This document shows positions 37,360 to 47,874 of a stretch of DNA of 64,000 nt, in pieces (the first letter of the stretch is position 1; the number at the start of each line of letters is the position of its first letter). Position numbers and translations under genes: made by a program. Source of the stretch: Anaeromonas gelatinilytica (lineage in GTDB: Bacteria; Bacillota; Clostridia; Tissierellales; SIT17); NCBI RefSeq assembly GCF_016820635.1, contig NZ_WSFU01000138.1:31455-95454 (forward strand). The letters run 5' to 3'. A model generated the notes under the pieces. The model was given only the letters and a program-made list of their open reading frames with translations, did not search any database and was not told the origin of the DNA.

Positions 37360-40300
37360 GTGTTTTATGATAATTTAAAAGAACAGAGTCAAGAAATATT
37401 AGAATTAACAGATTTACAACACGAAATGTTGTTTTCTATTGAACAAGGTGAATATAATTATAATGAAAAGGTTGTTTTAGAGTTATCTCATAGACTAGAT
37501 AAAGATTTATTATATGAAGCACTAAAATATATGATAAAACGACATCCTTCTCTACGAACAGTATTTAAATGGAAAGGTTTAAGCATTCCTTTACAAATTG
37601 TGTTAAATCATATCAATATACCAATTTATACTGATGATTTTGATAGAAAATTACAAATTGAATACGAACCATGGTTTATTAGATTAAATAATAATGGTAA
37701 AGAATTAGAGTTTCATTACTCACATATAATCATGGATGGTTGGAGTACATCAGTTTTTTTAAAACAACTTTTTATAATTTATAGTCAATTGAAGAATAAA
37801 CAAATAATTGATTGCAGAGAAAGAAAGTATCTTAAACATTTATATAAAGAAAAAAAGAAGTTAGGGAAAGATGACGTCAACGACTTTTGGTCGGATTATT
37901 TTGAAGGATATGAGCCATTTAGTATAATGGATTATTTTCCAACAAATACATTGAAGCAAAATACAGAATATAGAATTGTATTAAGGAACGAGTTGTCTCA
38001 TAAATTATTAGAGTTTTCAAAGGAAAAGCAAGTTACAACTTCTACAGTATTGTATTTAGCTTGGTCAATATTATTAGGTTTTTTAACAGGAAAAGAGGAT
38101 ATATGTGTTGGAACTGTAACTTCAGGACGAAACAATGAATTTATTGATGTAGATTCAATCGGAATGTTTATAAGAAATTTACCTCTTAGAGTAAAGTTGA
38201 CCAATGATATTGATCAATTGATTAGAAGAATTTCAACCATACTATCATCTTTAATTCAAAATGAATTAGCAAATCATAAGGAGATCTTTAAGAGTACAAA
38301 AGTAAGTCAAAGAAAAGTTATTTACGATAGTATTTTAGTAGTTGAAAATTATCCCCTTGAATTAAAGCAATTAAATAAAGATTTAAATTTCAATATAGAA
38401 AAAATAGATTTTCAAGAAAGTATTTCATATCCTTTAGTAGCTCAGATAATGGGAAGAGAGTCTTTTGAATTATATTTGTCAGCTGAAGGCAGCTTATCAG
38501 ATAGACAGTTAGAAATGATAGCCAACTTATATATTAATATATTAGAAGATATTGTTATTAAAGGTGTTAAAAATGTTAACAAGATATCTTTTTTAAGTTC
38601 TATTAAAGACAAAATAAAAGCATGGCAACGGTCAGATATTTGGGAATCTAATATTGAGGATAAAAGGAGTTTAGCATCTCTTATTGTATGTGGTTGTAAT
38701 AAATATTCAAATGAAATTGCAATAGTTGATGGGTCACATGAAATTACTTATGAAGAGCTTTTACAAAAATCACTAAAATTGTCTAATCACTTAAAAAATA
38801 TTGGTATTAGTTATGGTAGTAAAGTTGCAATTTCCATGAATCGATCTCATAAAATGTTAATTTCAACATATGCAGTTATACTGGCAGGTGCTGTATACGT
38901 GCCTCTAAATCCAAAATTCCCTACTAATAGAGTAAAAGCTATTTTAGAACAAGCAAGGGTTGAAGCTATTATACACTCAACATCTGAAGGGCAAATAGGA
39001 TTTGCTACTCAAGTAATTCCTTATGAAACTGTTATGATGCAGGACGATTTAAGTACAGAATTGGCATCTATTTCTATTTCAAACGAGACTCCAGCTTATG
39101 TATTCTTTACTTCTGGGACTTCTGGAGTTCCGAAAGGAATTCAAGTGTCACATAAGGCGATTATGAATAGATTAAGTTGGAATCATAAAGAAATGATTCA
39201 ATCTTGTGATGAAGTCCAATTATTTAAAACACCGATAACTTTTGATGTTTCATTAATTGAAATTTTTTCAATATTCTTTAGTGGGCATAAACTGGTTATT
39301 TTACCAGAAGGTTACGAAAAGATCCCAGAAAAAATATTAGATTTTGTAGAAAAATTTAAAGTTTCTTATATACATTTTGTACCTTCAATGTTTAAAGAAA
39401 TAATTAATTATATTGAAGTGTTTAATCGAAATGAAGCAATAAGATCTTTAAGCAAAGTAATTTGTAGTGGAGAAGTACTAGATTATGCTGTTGTAAACAA
39501 GTTTTATAAGATGTCAAAAGACTACAAGATAAAAGTATACAACTTATATGGTCCTACAGAGGCTGCCGTCGAAGTGAGTTATTATCTCTGTAAGCGAGAT
39601 GTTGAAGTAGGAACTGTACCAATCGGCTATCCTATACATAACACAGAATTAAGGGTTTTATCTAGTACCAAGGAAAATCTTCCTCCTGAAGTATTTGGTG
39701 AACTGTATATCATAGGAGCAAATTTAGCAGATGGCTACATTAATAATATTGATTTAACTGACCAGCAGTTTATAACATTGTCTGACGGATTGAGAGCTTA
39801 TAAATCAGGCGATTTAGCTTATTGGAATTTAGAGGGGGAGTTAATTGTTGTAGGTAGATTAGATAATCAAATTAAATATAATGGTGTTCGAATTGAATGT
39901 GAGGGTATTAAATCAATTCTATTAAATAGTGGTGAATTTGATGATGTAGAGGTTATATTTAGTCAGAGAGGTAAGTCACAGAAACTAGTTGCATTTTACA
40001 CAGGAAAAAAAATTGATACTCAAGTAATAAAGACTAAATTAAGTAAAGAATTACCCAGTTATATGATTCCGAGTGATTTTTTTCAAGTGAAGTCGTTACC
40101 TTATTCAATTCATGGAAAACTACTGAAAACTAAATTGATTCAAGCTTATGAAAATTATTTATCCAAAAGAATAAAAGGTTCAAATTTATCAGATACAGAA
40201 AACTTGTTAATTGAAATTTGGTCTAAAATTCTAGGTACTACTACTGAAATAACGCAGCAATCAAACTTTTTTGAGTTAGGTGGATCATCACTAATGATTA

Positions 40301-43300
40301 TTAGTATAGTTACTGAGATTAAGAAAAAATTCGGTATTTCGATAACAACTAATGAGGTTTATATAACTACTAACTTATCAGAATTAGCTTACTTAATTGA
40401 CTATAAGAAATCAGAGAATAAAATTAATCAATTTTCTCATTTTAAAATCAGTGATATCCAAAGGGGAATGGCGGCAATTCAACTAATTAATAAAGATAAC
40501 ACAGCTTATAACCTAGGTGTGTCTATAAAATTAAAATCATCTTTATCTACTCAGAAGGTTTGGAAAACAATAAGTGATTTAGTTAAGGAAAATGATTATT
40601 TAAGAAAGATATTTAGATGGAATAATGGTGAATTAATACAAGAACAATTAAGTTATTCGGAATTAGAGTTTAAAGAGACAAATATTACTAAGGAGAGTCT
40701 ACAAAGTTATATGGAAGCATTTGTTAGACCATTCAAATTAAATGAATTATTATTAAGGTTTGAATTCTTAAATGTTGATGGACAGGATAAATACTTGCTA
40801 TTTGATATACATCATATTATATGCGATTATGTGACACTTCAGATATTGATTAAAAATGTAGTAAAGAAATTAGATGGTCAAAAAGTAGATAAAATTGAAA
40901 AAGTAAAATACAAAGAAGTATCAAAAGACAAAAAATTAACTTCTAAGGATTATTGGATGAATGTATTTAGAAAAAATACACAGACCCCTGCACTACCATG
41001 TGATATATATATAAACTCAAAGTTTAAGGAGTTTGCTTCTTTAAAATTTATAATTGATGAAGAAACTAAAAAGAAAATAGAGAAAATTGCGAAAGATAAA
41101 GGGGTAACTACTTTCCATGTATTATATACATGTTTCTTTATTATGGCATCTAAATTTATAAATAAGAAAGATTTAACAATTGGTACAAATGTGGTTGATC
41201 GTAATTCATTTTCGGATTTAGGTATGAATTTACAGATAATACCTTTAAAAATTAATATTGACGAAAAAGGGTCTTTTATTGATATTTTAATTGAACTTAG
41301 TGATAAATTCAGTAAGGCGTTAGAACATAATAGTTTCACTTATGGCGAGATTGTAAACTCTATCGAAACTTATAAGAATATTGATATAAACCCAATTTTT
41401 GAGATGATGTTCTTTAAGGAATTTGATATGGGTGAAGAATTAGACAATTCTACTTATTTTGAAAGTATAAAAAGTATTCAAAAACATGCTAAATTTGATA
41501 TTTCTGTATCATATAAAGAGAGTCATAACTTTGAATTTTCTTTTAATTATAATAAAAACCTTTACTCAAAAAAAATGATGGAATTTTATGTGAATTCTTA
41601 TAAATATATTTTAGAACAGATTTTTATTAACCAAGAGATAGGATATTTTGACTTAAAAACGTCCTCTGCTATAGATGACAGATTTTTTAGAGGTAAACAA
41701 GTAGAAATAGCCCCACAGACAGTACAAGAATTATTTGATAAACAGTGTCTAGAAATATTAGATACAATTGCAGTGTATGGAGAAGATACCTTAACTTATA
41801 AAGAGATTTATGAAAAAGCTAATAGAGTTGCAAATGGATTGTCGACCTTTGATGTAGAGGGTAAAATAGTCGCATTCAATTTAAGAAACAGAGTTGATAT
41901 TCTTATAGCTACATTTGGAATTTTAAAAGCTGGAGGGGTTTATTTACCTTTAGATGACACATATCCTGAAGAACGATTAGAATATGTACTTGCTGATAGT
42001 GGAGCTCAAGTTTTGATTTCAGAAGAAGGAGAAACTTTTTCGGATATTAAGAATGTTAAATTTAAAGATTTGGTGAAGTGGAACAATGACAAATCAATTT
42101 GTAGAGGAAATATTAATGATGATGTGTATTGTATATATACTTCAGGTAGTATGGGAAGACCAAAAGGTTGTGTGATTACTCAGAGAGGGGCTGTCAATTA
42201 TTTAAATTGGGCAAACAAAGAGTATTGTTCTAATAGAAGGGAAAATTTTGCCTTCTTTACATCTCCTGCAGTAGATATGACAGTAACATCAATGCTCATG
42301 CCATTGTTGTATGGACACTCTATAAGTACATTTGGAAATGGAACTAACAGTATTATAGAAGTTATTAATAGTGAACGAGTAACAATCTTTAAAGTAACAC
42401 CAAGTCATTTAAAATTAATTGAAGAAAATCACTTGGTCAGTGAGAATATACAAAAAATTATTATAGGTGGTGAGCAATTAACTGGAAAATTAGCAGCTAA
42501 AATTGATAGATTATTTAAGTATAAAGTAGATTTATTTAATGAATACGGACCAACAGAAGCCGTTGTAGGATGCATTTGTCATAAATATCAAAGAGAAAGT
42601 CATGATAAAGTTGTTCCAATCGGGAAACCTATTCAAAATATGAATATTTATATTTTAGACGAAAATAAAAACGAATGTCCAATTCTAACTTGTGGAGAAC
42701 TATATATATCTGGTATAGGTCTAATTGATGGATATAAAAACTTACCAAATTTAACAAAAGAAAAATTTATCACAAATATGGATTATTCTAGATTTGATAA
42801 CCGAATTTATGCCACAGGTGACATTGTTAAAATGCATCCTTCTGGAATTGTTGAATATTTAGGACGTAAAGATCAGCAAATTAAAATAAATGGGTTTAGA
42901 ATTGAGCTAGAAGAAATTATGTTTATGGCTGAAAGTTTGCCAGCAATTAAAGAATCGATAGCTATTGTTGAAGAAGGCAAGAATGGAAGTAAAATTATCG
43001 TTTTATACTATACGATAGAAAAATCTCAACATGTGAGTGAAAATGACATTAGAAAAGAGTTAAGTATTAAATTGCCGTATTATATGATGCCTACAAAGAT
43101 TATAAAAATAGATAATTTTTCAATTGGTGTTTCTGGAAAATTAAAAGTACCAATAGAATTATTAAGCGAAAGTAGGAAGAAGGAATTTTCAAATACTAAG
43201 GAAGTAGAAAAATTCCTATCAGAATGTTGGGAGAAAATCTTAAACCATTCAAAATTTAGTATAGATGATGGTTTCTTTGAAGCTGGTGGTAACAGCTTAT

Positions 43301-46300
43301 CGATTATCAAGTTACATGAGTTGATTGTAGAAAAATATGATGTTGATGTAACTGATTTATTCCGATACCCAACCATTAAAAGTTTAAGTCAATATATTTG
43401 TGAAAAGGATGAGACTAATGAAATAGTAACAAAACAATATAATGATAAGTTTGCGATTGTCGGATTATCATTTAAATTACCAGGTGCTAATAATTTAGAA
43501 GAGTTAAGAAATGTTTTTCTTAGAGGTAGCAGTATGATGTCTATTCCTAAAGGACAGAGACTAAAAGATGAGATGAAAATGCTTAAAACAAGAGGGTATG
43601 ATACTGAAGATTATAGATTGGCTTTAACTGCTAACCTTGAAGATATAGATTTATTCGATAATGAATTTTTCAAAATTAATTACGAAGAAGCAGAGGCGAT
43701 GGATCCATCATTTAAACTATTTTTAAGTACATCTACTGAAGCTTTATATGATGCTGGTTATAACAGAGATACATTGTATGGATTAAATGTAGCTGTAATT
43801 GGAGCTAAACCTGAAGATATAGGATTTTGTGAGTACTTAAATTCATATTATCCATCGAAAGCGAAAATAGGGGCTTTGAACAATGTAAAGCCAGTTATGT
43901 TAAATAGATTACAACATTTATTTAACTTAAAAGGACCATCTTATTTAGTAGATTCAGCATGTTCATCTGGGTTAGTAGCATTACATAATGCTTGCATGCA
44001 TTTACAAAATGGTGAGTGTGAATTGGTATTAGTAGGTGGAGTAAACCTAATCGAACTTTCTGATATAGCAGAAAAGCAAAAGGCAGATGTATTATCTCCA
44101 AACTTTCATGCAAATACATTCTCTGATCACGCAAATGGAACTGCAAGAGGTGAAGGAAGTATCAGTTTTGTTATTAAGAGACTAGAAGATGCAAAAGTGG
44201 CAAATGATCAGATTTATGCAACAATTGAAGGCAGTGCTATTAATAATGATGGTCTTTCTAGCAGTGTTACAGCACCAAATGGTTCAGCACAATCGGAAGT
44301 TATATACCGAGCATTAAGAAATGCTAATAAAGAAGCATCGGATATTGGATTAATAGAGACACACGGAACAGCTACAAAATTAGGCGATCCAATTGAATTA
44401 CAAGCTTTAACAGAAACTTTCAGTAAGGATACGGATGTTAGAGGATTCTGCGCTTTAAGTGCCTCTAAGTCATTATATGGGCATTTAGATTCGGTAGCAG
44501 GTTTATTAGGTGTGTTAAAAGGTGTTCTTTCACTTACTTATAAAGAGTTTTATCCTAATAATCAAATTATTGCACCAAATAGAAAAATAGACTTTATGAC
44601 ATCACCATTTTTCATTCCTACTGAAAATCAATATTGGGAAGTTAACTCAAATAATACTAGATTGTGTGGTGTAAGTAGCTTTGGATTAAGTGGTACTAAT
44701 GGTCATATCATACTACAACAATGGCCATATGAGTCTAATGAGGTAAAAGTTTATTCTACACAAAACAAACCAAAGTTTAATTTGAGAAGATGCTGGATTG
44801 ATGAAGAATCACAGTATACAAGTAGTTATGAAAGAAGTGTTGAAAAAAAAGTAATAACTATTCAATCATTGGATAGTATAGTGGATACAATTTATAATAA
44901 AGTAGAAAAACTATTTCCAAATAACACTATTGATAAAACTTTAGATTTTTACGAACTGGGATTTGATTCTATAACTATCATACAAATTCAGCAGTTTGTC
45001 ATTTCTGAGTATAGTGTTGAAATAGGTATTGAAAATTTATTTAAAGAACTTAACACAATTGAAAAATTATCTGAATATATTTTTAAAAATGTTCCAGAAG
45101 AATGTGAAGTTGAATTAAAACAAAAAAACAAAAATAGATCTGTACAAGTGTATCATGATAGAAAAACAAAGAATTCTTATAGCTGGAATGATTACAATCT
45201 TAAATGCTATATAGAAGTGTTTTCTAAAAAGTACATAGAAAGATCAATTAAATCATATGAATTAATACATTCTGATAATATTCATTGGGCAAATGGTAGA
45301 TTTATAATGGGGCAGACGAAAAACCTAGAGAAGCTCTCTTATCCAATTATAGTTGATGCTGCAAAAGGTGCTAAAGTAACGGATATAGATGGAAATGAAT
45401 ATTTAGATTTTTCTATGGGATTTGGTGCAAATCTATTTGGATATAACAATGAGGAAATTTCTAAAGCGGTTGAAAAAACACTTTCGACAGGTATTGTATT
45501 AGGACCATTGCATAAAGACCCATTTAAAGTAGCCAAAGAATTGAGCCACCTTACAGGTGTTGAAAGATTATCATTCTGTAACTCAGGAACTGAAGCTATA
45601 ATGAACCTAATGAGGATTGCTAGAGCCTATACGGGAAAAAATAAAGTTGTATTGTTTGAAAACTCTTTTCATGGAACTATGGATTCTGTATTTGTTCAAA
45701 AAGATTACCAGAGCCAAGATTATAGAGTATTTCCTAAAAGCTTAGGAACACCATTAAAATTAGTGGATGACACATTGATGTTTAAATTTGGAGACGAAGA
45801 GATAATTGAGTTCTTAGAAAACAATCAAAATGAAGTGGCTGCAATATTAGTAGAGCCAGTACAAAGTAGAAATCCAGATTTAAGACCAAAAGAGTACATT
45901 AAAAACCTAAGGGAATTGACAAAGAGACTTGGGATTTTATTAATCTTTGATGAAGTAATTACTGGATTTAGATCCGGTTATAGTGGTGCACAGAACTATT
46001 ATGGAATAGAAGCTGATCTAGTTGCTTATGGTAAAGTTATTGGTGGAGGTTTTCCAATAGGTATTTTCGGTGGTAAGAGTGAATATATGGACTTGATTGA
46101 TCACAAAGGTTGGTCTAAGTTATCGGATTCTGGGGAAAGTGCTTTTACAGTGAATACAGGAGGAACTTTTAATGGACATCCTTTAACTATTGCTGCTGTT
46201 TCTGCTGTCATTAAAATACTTAAAAGGGAAGGTAATTCGATTTACAACAGACTTAATAGTTTAACTACTTATTTATCAGAAGATTTAAATATTTGGTTTT

Positions 46301-47874
46301 TAGAAAATGAAATAGATATTAGAGTAGAGCATTTCTGCTCACAGTTCATTTTTATTTCTAAAAACATTCAAAAGCTCAGATTATTACAATATCAACTTAT
46401 ATACAATTCAATTTATGTATGGGAGGGTGGAACATGTTTTTTATCTACTGAACACACGAAAGAAGATGTGAATCATCTTATTGATACAGTTAAGAAATGT
46501 TGTATGGAAATCGAAAATATTTTCAGCGAAGATAAAAATGACATAAGAGTATCAGAAAACTTAAATATACATGACTCTAAAAGACTAAATAAATTACTTA
46601 GTCAAGTAAAGGAACCAGAAGCTGTATACGCTTTAACAAATCAAGAAGTGAGCATGATTACTACTAATATTGTAAATCGAAGAAAACAGTTTGATGTTTC
46701 ATACATCCATTTAAAAACTCCTAAGAGTTTAGATATTGATGTACTTCGGAAGAGTTTTGAAAAAGCCATTATATCTAGCGAATTTTTAAGAACAGCTTTT
46801 TATTGGCGAGGTCTTAAACAACCTGTAGGTATTGTTCATAAGAAAGTAATACCAAATGTTAATGTGCATAAGATACTAAATGATGTTTCAGATGATATTG
46901 AAGCAATAAAGAATCTTAGAAGGAAAGAAGGATTTAAACTTGAAACACCACCACTAATGTGTATGGATATTTTTGTAAAAAGCGATGGAACTGCAGAAAT
47001 TTTAATTTTCTATTATACATCTTTAATTGACGGATGGAGTATGGACAAGTTCTTAGAACGATTAAATATGTTGTATGATGGTGCAGATACAAGTAAAGAA
47101 GACTTTAATCGACAATCTTATATAAATTTATTAAACAAAAAAAGCTTTAAAGAAAATACTGTTGATTATTGGAAACAACATTTTGGAAATTTCCAGTGTG
47201 AGTCTAAAGAGAAGAGCTATACTCAACCTATCGTAAATGAAATAAATACAAATGTCTTTGATATAACTAATGAGGAACTTAAAATAGTTGAAAAAATTAG
47301 TCATAATTACAAACTTTCAAAAGCCTCTATACTTTCTTTCTGTTATGCATGTGCTTTACAGCAGGATTCAAAACCAAGAGATGTAATAATTGCAATAACA
47401 AGCTCAGGCAGGAATGCAGAATTTGAAGGCATGCTTGATACAATCGGTATTTTTTCTCATATTACACCTTTAAGAGTCAACTGTAGTGAAGATGAATTGG
47501 ATGTCCTAAAGATGATTAATTCTGATTTACTTAAGCAAAGAAACTTACAACCATTGCCAATTGATGACATTACAAAAGCTGTTGGAATAGATACAAGTAT
47601 TCTTAAAAAAGCTATAAACAATCATGGTTTAGTATTTCTAAATCATAGCATTGTAGAACAAAAAGGACAATTTGAAGTTTACGAAGATTATGGATTTTTA
47701 GCATTACCTCTTAGAAGTTACATTACTCTAGGAAAAAATAGCAATATTTTAATTACTTATTCAAAGGAAATGTACACAGAAAAAGATGTATTAAGATTAA
47801 AAGAAAAATTTAGCGAAACCATTTGCCACTTACGCAAAAAAATATTGAAAACTGAGAAAGGAAGTGACATATGA
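37360..47874 (+). CDS. Giant NRPS-PKS: C-A-PCP-C-A-PCP-KS-ACP-AMT-C
   Basis: 3504 residues, GTG start with TAGGTAGG upstream. Order: C1 (YSHIIMDGWS near 120, first His lost), A1 (code D-V-I-H-I-S-L-V-E-K, closest to Ser), PCP1 (LGGSSLM, Ser977), C2 (HHIICDY at 1151), A2 (code D-M-T-K-I-G-E-V-G-K, Asn-like), PCP2 (AGGNSLS, Ser1979), KS (DSACSSGL, Cys2201; ETHGTATKLGDP; YGHLDSVAG), ACP (LGFDSI, Ser2537), a glutamate-1-semialdehyde-type aminotransferase (AYGKVIGGGFP, Lys2892) and a last C-like domain whose HHxxxDG is YTSLIDG (near 3218). No AT, KR or TE is present. It would add a C2 unit from the separate acyltransferase and convert the beta-keto group to an amine. Confidence 0.92.
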   Translation: MFYDNLKEQSQEILELTDLQHEMLFSIEQGEYNYNEKVVLELSHRLDKDLLYEALKYMIKRHPSLRTVFKWKGLSIPLQIVLNHINIPIYTDDFDRKLQIEYEPWFIRLNNNGKELEFHYSHIIMDGWSTSVFLKQLFIIYSQLKNKQIIDCRERKYLKHLYKEKKKLGKDDVNDFWSDYFEGYEPFSIMDYFPTNTLKQNTEYRIVLRNELSHKLLEFSKEKQVTTSTVLYLAWSILLGFLTGKEDICVGTVTSGRNNEFIDVDSIGMFIRNLPLRVKLTNDIDQLIRRISTILSSLIQNELANHKEIFKSTKVSQRKVIYDSILVVENYPLELKQLNKDLNFNIEKIDFQESISYPLVAQIMGRESFELYLSAEGSLSDRQLEMIANLYINILEDIVIKGVKNVNKISFLSSIKDKIKAWQRSDIWESNIEDKRSLASLIVCGCNKYSNEIAIVDGSHEITYEELLQKSLKLSNHLKNIGISYGSKVAISMNRSHKMLISTYAVILAGAVYVPLNPKFPTNRVKAILEQARVEAIIHSTSEGQIGFATQVIPYETVMMQDDLSTELASISISNETPAYVFFTSGTSGVPKGIQVSHKAIMNRLSWNHKEMIQSCDEVQLFKTPITFDVSLIEIFSIFFSGHKLVILPEGYEKIPEKILDFVEKFKVSYIHFVPSMFKEIINYIEVFNRNEAIRSLSKVICSGEVLDYAVVNKFYKMSKDYKIKVYNLYGPTEAAVEVSYYLCKRDVEVGTVPIGYPIHNTELRVLSSTKENLPPEVFGELYIIGANLADGYINNIDLTDQQFITLSDGLRAYKSGDLAYWNLEGELIVVGRLDNQIKYNGVRIECEGIKSILLNSGEFDDVEVIFSQRGKSQKLVAFYTGKKIDTQVIKTKLSKELPSYMIPSDFFQVKSLPYSIHGKLLKTKLIQAYENYLSKRIKGSNLSDTENLLIEIWSKILGTTTEITQQSNFFELGGSSLMIISIVTEIKKKFGISITTNEVYITTNLSELAYLIDYKKSENKINQFSHFKISDIQRGMAAIQLINKDNTAYNLGVSIKLKSSLSTQKVWKTISDLVKENDYLRKIFRWNNGELIQEQLSYSELEFKETNITKESLQSYMEAFVRPFKLNELLLRFEFLNVDGQDKYLLFDIHHIICDYVTLQILIKNVVKKLDGQKVDKIEKVKYKEVSKDKKLTSKDYWMNVFRKNTQTPALPCDIYINSKFKEFASLKFIIDEETKKKIEKIAKDKGVTTFHVLYTCFFIMASKFINKKDLTIGTNVVDRNSFSDLGMNLQIIPLKINIDEKGSFIDILIELSDKFSKALEHNSFTYGEIVNSIETYKNIDINPIFEMMFFKEFDMGEELDNSTYFESIKSIQKHAKFDISVSYKESHNFEFSFNYNKNLYSKKMMEFYVNSYKYILEQIFINQEIGYFDLKTSSAIDDRFFRGKQVEIAPQTVQELFDKQCLEILDTIAVYGEDTLTYKEIYEKANRVANGLSTFDVEGKIVAFNLRNRVDILIATFGILKAGGVYLPLDDTYPEERLEYVLADSGAQVLISEEGETFSDIKNVKFKDLVKWNNDKSICRGNINDDVYCIYTSGSMGRPKGCVITQRGAVNYLNWANKEYCSNRRENFAFFTSPAVDMTVTSMLMPLLYGHSISTFGNGTNSIIEVINSERVTIFKVTPSHLKLIEENHLVSENIQKIIIGGEQLTGKLAAKIDRLFKYKVDLFNEYGPTEAVVGCICHKYQRESHDKVVPIGKPIQNMNIYILDENKNECPILTCGELYISGIGLIDGYKNLPNLTKEKFITNMDYSRFDNRIYATGDIVKMHPSGIVEYLGRKDQQIKINGFRIELEEIMFMAESLPAIKESIAIVEEGKNGSKIIVLYYTIEKSQHVSENDIRKELSIKLPYYMMPTKIIKIDNFSIGVSGKLKVPIELLSESRKKEFSNTKEVEKFLSECWEKILNHSKFSIDDGFFEAGGNSLSIIKLHELIVEKYDVDVTDLFRYPTIKSLSQYICEKDETNEIVTKQYNDKFAIVGLSFKLPGANNLEELRNVFLRGSSMMSIPKGQRLKDEMKMLKTRGYDTEDYRLALTANLEDIDLFDNEFFKINYEEAEAMDPSFKLFLSTSTEALYDAGYNRDTLYGLNVAVIGAKPEDIGFCEYLNSYYPSKAKIGALNNVKPVMLNRLQHLFNLKGPSYLVDSACSSGLVALHNACMHLQNGECELVLVGGVNLIELSDIAEKQKADVLSPNFHANTFSDHANGTARGEGSISFVIKRLEDAKVANDQIYATIEGSAINNDGLSSSVTAPNGSAQSEVIYRALRNANKEASDIGLIETHGTATKLGDPIELQALTETFSKDTDVRGFCALSASKSLYGHLDSVAGLLGVLKGVLSLTYKEFYPNNQIIAPNRKIDFMTSPFFIPTENQYWEVNSNNTRLCGVSSFGLSGTNGHIILQQWPYESNEVKVYSTQNKPKFNLRRCWIDEESQYTSSYERSVEKKVITIQSLDSIVDTIYNKVEKLFPNNTIDKTLDFYELGFDSITIIQIQQFVISEYSVEIGIENLFKELNTIEKLSEYIFKNVPEECEVELKQKNKNRSVQVYHDRKTKNSYSWNDYNLKCYIEVFSKKYIERSIKSYELIHSDNIHWANGRFIMGQTKNLEKLSYPIIVDAAKGAKVTDIDGNEYLDFSMGFGANLFGYNNEEISKAVEKTLSTGIVLGPLHKDPFKVAKELSHLTGVERLSFCNSGTEAIMNLMRIARAYTGKNKVVLFENSFHGTMDSVFVQKDYQSQDYRVFPKSLGTPLKLVDDTLMFKFGDEEIIEFLENNQNEVAAILVEPVQSRNPDLRPKEYIKNLRELTKRLGILLIFDEVITGFRSGYSGAQNYYGIEADLVAYGKVIGGGFPIGIFGGKSEYMDLIDHKGWSKLSDSGESAFTVNTGGTFNGHPLTIAAVSAVIKILKREGNSIYNRLNSLTTYLSEDLNIWFLENEIDIRVEHFCSQFIFISKNIQKLRLLQYQLIYNSIYVWEGGTCFLSTEHTKEDVNHLIDTVKKCCMEIENIFSEDKNDIRVSENLNIHDSKRLNKLLSQVKEPEAVYALTNQEVSMITTNIVNRRKQFDVSYIHLKTPKSLDIDVLRKSFEKAIISSEFLRTAFYWRGLKQPVGIVHKKVIPNVNVHKILNDVSDDIEAIKNLRRKEGFKLETPPLMCMDIFVKSDGTAEILIFYYTSLIDGWSMDKFLERLNMLYDGADTSKEDFNRQSYINLLNKKSFKENTVDYWKQHFGNFQCESKEKSYTQPIVNEINTNVFDITNEELKIVEKISHNYKLSKASILSFCYACALQQDSKPRDVIIAITSSGRNAEFEGMLDTIGIFSHITPLRVNCSEDELDVLKMINSDLLKQRNLQPLPIDDITKAVGIDTSILKKAINNHGLVFLNHSIVEQKGQFEVYEDYGFLALPLRSYITLGKNSNILITYSKEMYTEKDVLRLKEKFSETICHLRKKILKTEKGSDI

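Noticed and set aside
40950..41339. 129-codon minus-strand frame inside the giant synthase.
   Set aside because: A shadow of a conserved condensation domain on the other strand.
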